NCBI RefSeq assembly: GCF_002161595.1
Contig: NZ_NFID01000017.1
Location: 1-64,000, forward strand
Direction of reading: 5' to 3'
Length of the DNA: 64,000 nt
From: Gemmiger sp. An50
GTDB taxonomy: Bacteria > Bacillota > Clostridia > Oscillospirales > Ruminococcaceae
Below are positions 58,601 through 64,000 of this stretch, in pieces. Position numbers and translations under genes: made by a program. The notes below the pieces were generated by a model. That model saw only the letters and a list, made by a program, of their open reading frames with translations. It ran no database searches and had not been told where the DNA came from. Position 1 is the first letter of the stretch. Each line of letters opens with the position of its first letter.

Positions 58601-61419
58601 TCCGTTTTGACTATGACGGCCTGTGGTCCTATCGGGAAACCGAGACCAACGGCAGCAGCATGACCCAGTATCCCCTGGAAAACGACGGCCATTTCTCCAA
58701 CTGGAGCGGAGCCCGGGCCACCTTCACCTTCTACGGCAACAAGGTGGAGCTGCTGCTGCGGGCAGACCAGGCCGGGAACATCCGGGCGGCCATCACCGAC
58801 GAAGGCACGGAGCCCCAGTGGAAGACCGGTTCCGGCCGCAGTCTGGTGTTCGAGAATCTGGAACAGGGCGTCCACACCCTGACCATTGAAAAGCTGAACG
58901 ACAGTCAGGCGGGCATCGACGGCGCAAAGGTGAGCTATCAGGGCAGCCTGCCCGCCGACATCACCGCCCAGTACAGCGCCGGTGCGAACGCGGTACAGGA
59001 GTATCTGGACCAGCGCACCACCGATGCGTCGGCAAAAAATCACTTTGCCTATCAGCCGGAATCCGTGGCCTCCAAGCCCATGGGCGATAACAACAACGGC
59101 TTCAAGCCAGATGGTGACGAGGCAAACGGATGGGTGCAGCACGTGCAGAATGCCCAGTATCAGAACCTGGGCTTCACCCGGACCACCAAAGAGGATGCGG
59201 CCTACAGCATCCAGTTCTATGGCACCGGTGTGCAGCTGTATGCCGGTGTTACCCCGCTGGGCGAGGCGGACCCCTCCGCGCAGTATGGCGCGCTGACCTT
59301 CCAGCTGGACGGCAAGGAGGTGCAGCCCACTCAGTTGGATGCTTCCAAGCTGGGCGGGAACGGTAAGGTGTCTGCCCGCATGTGGGCGGTGTCTGTCCCG
59401 GAGGCAAAGCAGAATGAAAACCATCTGCTCACCGTGTCGGTAAAGGGCGGCTACAGCCGCATTGACTACGCCGTGGTGGAGCGCATGTGGGAAAATGAGC
59501 CCGAAGCGGAGAACTTCTCTGTGAGTGTGGTGGCCAGTGAAAACGGCAAGGCCGAGCTGCTTACCGCCGACCGGGTAACTGCCGGCGGCAGTGCGGTGGT
59601 CAAGATCACCCCGAACGAGGGCTATCAGGTCTATCGAGTTGTGGTGAACGGCGTTGCTCAGAACATCCCGGAGGATGGCCGTCTGGTGCTGACCAACATT
59701 CAGGAGAACAAAACCGTACAGGTCACCTTTGCCCCGGCGGCTTATCAAATCCAGCTTTCACCCGGCGAGGGCGGCGTGATCGTTCCCTCGGCGCTGAAGG
59801 CGCAGGCGGGCAGCAAGGTGACAGTGAAGACGCAGGCGTTTACCGGCTATCAGCTGCGTGCGGACTCGCTGAAAGCCGCCGCGGCAGACGGTACGCCCAT
59901 CCCGCTGGAAACAGCAGAGGATGGAACAATTTCCTTTGTCATGCCTGCCCAGGAAGTGACCCTGAGCGCGGCCTTTGATGCACAGCAGTATCCGGTGACC
60001 CTGGCTGAGGGCATCACCGGCGGTAGTCTGGAGCTCTCGGTGCAGGGCACGGCGGCTTACCGCCAGACGGTTACCGTGACGGTACATCCCCAGGATGGAA
60101 TGCGCCTGGTGGAAGGCAGCCTGAAGGCCCTTCTTGCCGATGGCGGCACTCTGGCCCTGGATGCAGTAGACGGCGAACGGTATGAATTTGTCATGCCTGC
60201 CCAGGCGGTAACCCTGCAGGCAGCCTTTGAGGCTGTTCCGGATCACACCGTAACGGTGGAAAGCACCGGTTCCGGCACCGCTCAGGCCGAGGCCTCCGGC
60301 GTGCAGGATGGCGGCTCGGTCCGCATTCAGATGCAGCCGGAAGAGGGCAGCATCGTGGGAAGTATCACCGTGAACGGCCAGCCCTGGCCAGTTCCCGCAC
60401 AGGGCAATGAGCTGACCATCGAAAACGTGACCAGCGATCTGGCGGTGGCGGTAGAATTTGTGAGCGCCGATACCCGGATGCACACCGTTTCCGCAGCCAC
60501 AGGCGAAGGCGGTACCGTCGTGCCGGAACGCCAGCTGGTCAAAGACGGCGGCAGCGCCGTTGTGATTCCCAAGGCTCAGACCGGCTATACAGTGGAAACG
60601 GTCAAAGCAGGGGAGCAGAGCGCGGAATATAACGCGACCAACGGCACCTGGCTGCTGAACGGTGTAACGGCTGATCTGGAGGTACAGGTAAGCTTTGCAA
60701 AGAATCAGTATGCCATCACCCTGACGCAGCCGGAGCACGGCACTTTGTCGTCTTCTGCGTCCACGGCAGGCCTGGGCGATACCGTCACTGTGACGGTGCA
60801 GCCCGTCGAAGGTTATCGCTTTGAGGACGGTAGCCTGCGTGTTACCGGAGAAAACGGTGCGCAGCAGAGCGTGACCGTCCAGGAAGCGGGCAAGAGTTAT
60901 TCCTTCCGTATGCCCAGCCAGCCGGTGCAGGTGAGCGGTACCTTCGTACAGGTGGAAGCTCCCTCGCCCAGCCCGGACCCGAATCCGGACCCGGAACCCA
61001 CTGTGAAGCCCCAACCCAGCCCGGCTCCCACTCAGGCGCCGGACAAAAATCCCAGTCCGGACCCCACCGCAGCACCTGCGCCTGCGCCCACTGCCGCGCC
61101 TACGGCAGCTCCCGCACCCACGGCGGTCCCCCCGGTGAACACATCGAATACGGAGAAGAAGCCCGTGAAGGCGACTCCCGCCCCGGAAAGTGAGAGCCAG
61201 TCGGAGCAGAGCGATGTGGTCAAATCCACTGCCGAGCCTACCCAAGCGCCGGAAAACAGCACCTCTCAGCCGGATTCCAGCACGGCATCCGTTCCGCTGG
61301 CAGAGGCAAACGCCAATAAAAACCCCGTGCCGGTCATTTTGGCAGCGGGCGGTGCAGTACTTCTGGCCGCGGTGCTCGGAATTGTTCTTTGGAAGATGAA
61401 AGCAAAGCGTGGGGAGTAA
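55693..61419 (+). CDS. large multidomain cell-surface protein with uncharacterised glycosidase-like barrel
   Basis: 1908 residues. Signal peptide (about 1-45, ending SLGARAQA), a cadherin-like beta domain (about 70-155), a discoidin/F5-8C domain (about 190-335), a barrel-like domain (about 355-750) with candidate acids in CFGDEGGYS (459-467) and LLTWDDYYG (about 516), a second discoidin domain (about 830-955), two beta-sandwich modules (about 955-1090 and 1095-1275), six bacterial repeat modules (about 1275-1755), a Pro/Thr-rich stalk (1757-1870) and a C-terminal membrane helix (about 1880-1901) with KMKAKRGE. There is no LPxTG. It likely degrades a surface glycan outside the cell; neither the GH family nor the substrate is known. 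Confidence 0.8.
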   Translation: MKQTQNKPVSLWRTGLGRRAVSLLCAGALALTGVLPLSLGARAQAEPPRLNNLILDRVYELQPVNGYPEGVKPNDIGFAPQVTDYTGTAYASVDSIQVYPFAASDTAQVTVNGTKLNDKGYVEMDVSKPGEHPLKVQVSDGGATNTYTVTVNKTESDYRGRVPVVNDEKISSALSVKTDLGGQDKLLEILKKDYEVVLPESSKADGSYVDTKESYWNVPGGKLPDANGSKAPVTLFTVDLGALYSVSRIRAAFGPSNMGLGNNKARISVSTDGEHWQTPITKGNMNTGVQYHQNVTRYEFGVSYDARYIRFEVTHWQRPEKELRLYQFMIFTDSGTVPEKQPAPEGGSVPYQHEERHQYLASGQATVVERGLPMLGWTPSSGYGRGTPTVEEARQFGYDGPLFYDPDFANADYMLYNPDSLWGIAKAPFGGNNMGGAGDPREFVPESMKPYIHNAISFCFGDEGGYSTGEAEAFGKWFAWTRQHYPGVILHTNQFPNQWGETNVKEYLRIAQPDLLTWDDYYGDASWANPSSINLSNGDVQKNAARKLLNLPTWESYRKLAYGGVDGTGSMPIMFGQYLDAFAFNHSQSNKNLVVNTSILSGMKWLNFFRVEYQFDRSYLWDEDGTPTRGLLEWGQLIDRVHAIDDQLTRLNNDWIMFKVGQIGSENGASASGFRRGNFDSEQSAAKNREFGLSAVQVQSLSKAHGGKTGDVVLGYFNTLPGLYESEIAEYFAGATAPKAFMVMNSLVAGTAERYNQFNIPQREAGSAENTRQQITLTADPAFVKAGYTLYEVQKDNGGKLSPVTLDENGSFTVTLGGGEANLYFWNTNTTALASSQAEGTYASFAFDGHPATYWQPQQAAEQYTLENTFAQSSVSQLTVVEKGSAIQVMKAEYKDTAGEWQSLGELTKNEGVWTVSAASPVEAEGVRLTVSQAEGMPAIYEVKMERTELDPSRVNTITVNDNTMGSGLFRFDYDGLWSYRETETNGSSMTQYPLENDGHFSNWSGARATFTFYGNKVELLLRADQAGNIRAAITDEGTEPQWKTGSGRSLVFENLEQGVHTLTIEKLNDSQAGIDGAKVSYQGSLPADITAQYSAGANAVQEYLDQRTTDASAKNHFAYQPESVASKPMGDNNNGFKPDGDEANGWVQHVQNAQYQNLGFTRTTKEDAAYSIQFYGTGVQLYAGVTPLGEADPSAQYGALTFQLDGKEVQPTQLDASKLGGNGKVSARMWAVSVPEAKQNENHLLTVSVKGGYSRIDYAVVERMWENEPEAENFSVSVVASENGKAELLTADRVTAGGSAVVKITPNEGYQVYRVVVNGVAQNIPEDGRLVLTNIQENKTVQVTFAPAAYQIQLSPGEGGVIVPSALKAQAGSKVTVKTQAFTGYQLRADSLKAAAADGTPIPLETAEDGTISFVMPAQEVTLSAAFDAQQYPVTLAEGITGGSLELSVQGTAAYRQTVTVTVHPQDGMRLVEGSLKALLADGGTLALDAVDGERYEFVMPAQAVTLQAAFEAVPDHTVTVESTGSGTAQAEASGVQDGGSVRIQMQPEEGSIVGSITVNGQPWPVPAQGNELTIENVTSDLAVAVEFVSADTRMHTVSAATGEGGTVVPERQLVKDGGSAVVIPKAQTGYTVETVKAGEQSAEYNATNGTWLLNGVTADLEVQVSFAKNQYAITLTQPEHGTLSSSASTAGLGDTVTVTVQPVEGYRFEDGSLRVTGENGAQQSVTVQEAGKSYSFRMPSQPVQVSGTFVQVEAPSPSPDPNPDPEPTVKPQPSPAPTQAPDKNPSPDPTAAPAPAPTAAPTAAPAPTAVPPVNTSNTEKKPVKATPAPESESQSEQSDVVKSTAEPTQAPENSTSQPDSSTASVPLAEANANKNPVPVILAAGGAVLLAAVLGIVLWKMKAKRGE

Positions 61420-61453
61420 CCGGCCCGACTGCGGCAAATAAATTTCCTGTTGC

Positions 61454-61493
61454 AAAAAGCACCTCTGTGTCTGTTGACACAGAGGTGCTTTTT
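61454..61493. terminator. bidirectional terminator
   Basis: AAAAAGCACCTCTGTGTC (61454-61471) pairs with GACACAGAGGTGCTTTTT (61476-61493) around TGTT; the convergent genes share it. Confidence 0.93.
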
Positions 61494-61509
61494 ATGGTAT
61501 GAAAAGAGC

Positions 61510-63297
61510 TCATTCTGCAAAGCAGGAGGGCGGAGAATCGGGATTCTTGGGCAGAGTGATCCGGGCCAGCAGCCGCTGCCCGTCGTAATTGAAGTATTTC
61601 AAACCGCCCTGATCGCCGAACCGCAGCATCAGTCGTTCGTTCACATTGCGGATGCCGAAACCGTGGGTCACCTTCAGCGGTACGTCCTGATAGTCCAGAT
61701 AGGCGTTCAAAAGTTCTGCATCCGCGCCGCAGCCGGTGTCGGTGACTTCGATGATATGCATGCCGTTTTCCTCCCGGGCGCTGATTCGGATGGTGATGCC
61801 CGGCTCCTGCCGGGTGATGCCGTGGCGGATGGAGTTCTCCACCAGCGGCTGCAGGGTGAATTTGGGAATGACCACCTGAGAGGGCGGCAGACCGGGCAGG
61901 ATCTCCAGCCGGATGTCCTGCCCAAAGCGGAGCACATACACCGCGATGTATTCCCGAATGTTGTCCAGCTCGGTGGCGATGGTCACCATCCGGTCCGGTT
62001 CGGTGATGCTGTAACGCATCAGACTGGCGATGGAATCCACGGTGGCGGCAATGTCGTCCTCTTCCCGCTCCAGCGCCATGTAGTTCACCGCGTTCATGGC
62101 ATTGAGCATGAAGTGGGGGTTGATCTGGGCCTGCAGGGCCCGCAGCTCGCTTTCCCGGCGCATGTTTTCCTTGGCAGTGAGTTCCTGAATCAGCGTGTTG
62201 ACACGGTCGATCAGACTGCCGAAGCTGCGGCTCAGCTGCTGAATCTCCCGCGGGCCGCGGATGGAAGAAGCATCCCACTGTACACCACGGGGGTCGTGAA
62301 TGGCTTCGATTTTTTTGGTGAGCTGTACCACGGGGCGCGAGATGCTGGCCGACAGCACCAGCGACAGCAGAATGCCCAGCACCACAAAGGCGATGGAACA
62401 CAAAAGGTAGGGCGACATCATGGCCCTTACCTGGGTGATGATGTCCTGATAGGGGGTCAGGAAGACCAGCTGCAATCCCCATTGCAGCTCCTGCGAAGTG
62501 CAGAGATACCGCTCGCCCTCGATCTCCAGCAGGGAGCTGACCGAGTTGGGGATCAGCAGGGTTTCAGTAATGGCCAGATCGCTCAGATTGGGGCTTCGGT
62601 ATACCTGAGTTCCCTGGTCGTTCAGCAGCAGAAAACCGCTGTTTTGGGTCACCGGAACCAGCGAGAGCAGATGGGGCAGCTGGGTCACCGGCAGGCTGCC
62701 CCGCAGCACCCCCACGCCATTTTGCAGGTGCGCACCGGTAAAGGTGCTGCTTTGCAGCCGGCAGGCAAAGCACAGCCGGGTCTGATCCTCGCTCAGAAAG
62801 ATGTGCTGCCCGCTGCGGCGGCTCAGAGCCGCCTGATACCAATCCTCATTGGCAACGGTGGCGCCGCTGAATACCCGGCTCACGTTGGGAATGGTGCTGG
62901 AGGGCAGGAACAGCTGACTGACCTCCAGCTCCGGATTCACAAACAGCTCGGTCTTGAAGCCGTTGTTCAGCAAAAGTGCTACGGCATTCAGTTGATAGGA
63001 AAGGCGGCTGTTCAGATTGAATTTGGTGTTCAGGTCCTGCAATTCATCCTGGCCGATCTTCCGGCTGAGCAGCTCGCCCAGCTGCTGGTCGCTGGTATAT
63101 TGGTAGACCAGCTGATCCACTGCCTGGGTGAAGATGCCACTCAGACGCACGTTTGCTTCGATCACCGCCTCCTGGGAAGCGATCAGCTGACGGGAAATGG
63201 AACACCGGAACAGCAGATAGGTTGCGCCGTTCAGGGTGAGCAGAATGGCCGAGATGATGCAGCAGATAATGAGAAAGGTCCGTTTTTTGATGCTCAT
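61510..63297 (-). CDS. sensor histidine kinase, YesM-type
   Basis: 595 residues. Helix 1 (about 7-30), an extracellular sensor domain (about 31-300), helix 2 (about 303-325), HAMP (about 326-385), a His kinase domain with QINPHFMLNAMN (phospho-His about 395), and an ATPase domain with QPLVENSIRHGI, TDTGCGA and GFGIRNVNERL. This is the YesM/LytS-like family, which often senses glycans or transport products. ATG 63297 has GGGGAGG seven bases upstream and overlaps the regulator stop by four bases. Confidence 0.93.
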   Translation of the reverse strand: MSIKKRTFLIICCIISAILLTLNGATYLLFRCSISRQLIASQEAVIEANVRLSGIFTQAVDQLVYQYTSDQQLGELLSRKIGQDELQDLNTKFNLNSRLSYQLNAVALLLNNGFKTELFVNPELEVSQLFLPSSTIPNVSRVFSGATVANEDWYQAALSRRSGQHIFLSEDQTRLCFACRLQSSTFTGAHLQNGVGVLRGSLPVTQLPHLLSLVPVTQNSGFLLLNDQGTQVYRSPNLSDLAITETLLIPNSVSSLLEIEGERYLCTSQELQWGLQLVFLTPYQDIITQVRAMMSPYLLCSIAFVVLGILLSLVLSASISRPVVQLTKKIEAIHDPRGVQWDASSIRGPREIQQLSRSFGSLIDRVNTLIQELTAKENMRRESELRALQAQINPHFMLNAMNAVNYMALEREEDDIAATVDSIASLMRYSITEPDRMVTIATELDNIREYIAVYVLRFGQDIRLEILPGLPPSQVVIPKFTLQPLVENSIRHGITRQEPGITIRISAREENGMHIIEVTDTGCGADAELLNAYLDYQDVPLKVTHGFGIRNVNERLMLRFGDQGGLKYFNYDGQRLLARITLPKNPDSPPSCFAE

Positions 63298-64000
63298 GGC
63301 GCAGCCTCCCCGCTGGCAGCGCTCGGGCATCCGGCATACAGGTTGCGGAACTCGCTGGGAGTCATGCCGGTGTGCTTTTTAAAGAACTTGGCAAAATAGC
63401 GGGGGTCATCATAGCCGGAGGAGAAGCACACGTCCTTGATGGGGATGGAGGCGTCCCGCAAAAGCACCTGGGCCTGCTCCAGCCGCTTGGCGGAAAGATA
63501 GTTGCTGATGTTCTGGCCGGTAGCATTCTTGAAAACCGTGCTCAGATAAGACAGGGAAAGGTGCAGCGTATCCGCCAGATTGGAGATATTGAAGTTGGAA
63601 TCGGAGTAGTTGTCCTGAATGGCCTGCAGGCAATAGGAGACGATGGGGTTTGCATATTCGCTCTTGCGGTTTTCCGCGTATTCCATCAAATCGTAATACT
63701 GAGCGGCCAGGTAGGCCAGACGCTCCTGCTGGGTGGTGAGCTTCCAGTATTCTTCCATGGCCTTCTGGCGCATGGCATCCAGGCTGGCCCGGTCCTTGCC
63801 CAGCTCCTCCTGATATAAGAAGAGGTAATTCAGCAGCTGGATGCCCAGCACGTCCCGCCGGTCGGAGAGGGAGCGGAACACATCGTTGCTGATGAGCAAT
63901 TCGCCCATGGCTGCCATATCGCCTTTGTGGAGCGCCTGGCTCACTTGGGTGCGCAGGGCTTCGTCGCAGGCATACCAGGGCGGAACGTCTGCTGTGAGTT
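63294..64000 (-). CDS. response regulator with AraC-type HTH, YesN-like (partial)
   Basis: The 235 visible residues are the C-terminal part; the frame is open to the window edge, so the receiver domain must lie beyond 64000. The two helix-turn-helices are clear: NISNLADTLHLSLSYLSTVF and PIKDVCFSSGYDDPRYFAKFFKKHTGMTP. It is the partner of the histidine kinase (ATGA overlap). The likely targets are sugar-use genes such as the fucosidase and surface protein, which is inference from position. Confidence 0.88.
   Translation of the reverse strand, partial: LTADVPPWYACDEALRTQVSQALHKGDMAAMGELLISNDVFRSLSDRRDVLGIQLLNYLFLYQEELGKDRASLDAMRQKAMEEYWKLTTQQERLAYLAAQYYDLMEYAENRKSEYANPIVSYCLQAIQDNYSDSNFNISNLADTLHLSLSYLSTVFKNATGQNISNYLSAKRLEQAQVLLRDASIPIKDVCFSSGYDDPRYFAKFFKKHTGMTPSEFRNLYAGCPSAASGEAAP

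Noticed and set aside
56038-59748. A 1236-residue open frame on the minus strand
   Set aside because: It is the shadow of the surface protein gene. GC-rich codon bias keeps the antisense frame open; its translation has His/Val/Leu-rich low-complexity sequence and no domain.
1-64000. tRNA, rRNA, CRISPR arrays, prophage, intact insertion sequences, replication origin
   Set aside because: Intergenic gaps were read for cloverleaf patterns, spaced direct repeats and transposase genes; none was found.

Overview
The window is about 60% GC and looks like the chromosome of an endospore-forming Clostridia species, most likely a gut member of the Oscillospiraceae/Ruminococcaceae. The grounds are the clostridial operon order around scpAB, remA-gmk-priA-def-fmt-rsmB-rlmN-prpC-prkC-rsgA-thiN; a spore-coat cluster with SpoVM, a SipL-type LysM protein and SpoIVA; YtfJ; an [FeFe]-hydrogenase; and meso-diaminopimelate dehydrogenase. 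I saw no rRNA, tRNA, CRISPR array, prophage or intact insertion sequence. The organism assignment is inference from gene content.

Layout. 1-740: 3' end of glutamate synthase gltA, whose last codons are duplicated around a short palindrome-rich insert. 748-6377: TspO, an apparently self-repressing TetR regulator, an unknown barrel protein with a LysR gene, an NmrA-type reductase and an MsrA-MsrB lipoprotein. 6543-12056: a nuclease-helicase fusion, a P-loop ATPase, a small membrane protein, and a MATE exporter behind a leader RNA that looks like a guanidine-IV (mepA) riboswitch. 12134-17373: glyoxalase, metallo-hydrolase, ddh, a three-gene ECF sigma operon and an esterase. 17523-22190: rpmB, then the M50 protease-scpA-scpB-DUF2953-ytfJ-rluB run. 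22270-24662: hydrogenase and an acyltransferase-like membrane protein.

24893-37277 is a long co-directional housekeeping run covering RNA decay, nucleotide metabolism, replication restart, N-terminal formyl-Met metabolism, rRNA modification and the PrpC/PrkC signalling pair. It ends in a 26-codon spoVM. 37409-40417 holds sipL and spoIVA, so three partners of the coat basement layer are adjacent. 40763-43261 encodes an NDP-sugar dehydratase and a phosphoglycosyl transferase. 43351-50020 covers DUF4364, S1-domain and DUF951 proteins, prfA, threonylcarbamoyl-AMP synthase, coaE, a lytic transglycosylase and an M18 aminopeptidase.

50139-53636 is a damaged region: a PH-domain protein, an ABC ATPase without its permease, leftovers of an efflux adaptor, and an argJ that is frameshifted and cut off within three codons of its GEGAT motif; argC beside it is intact. 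54010-64000 looks like a host-glycan locus: an alpha-L-fucosidase, a 1908-residue cell-surface protein with an unfamiliar barrel domain, and a YesM/YesN-type two-component pair whose regulator runs off the window end.
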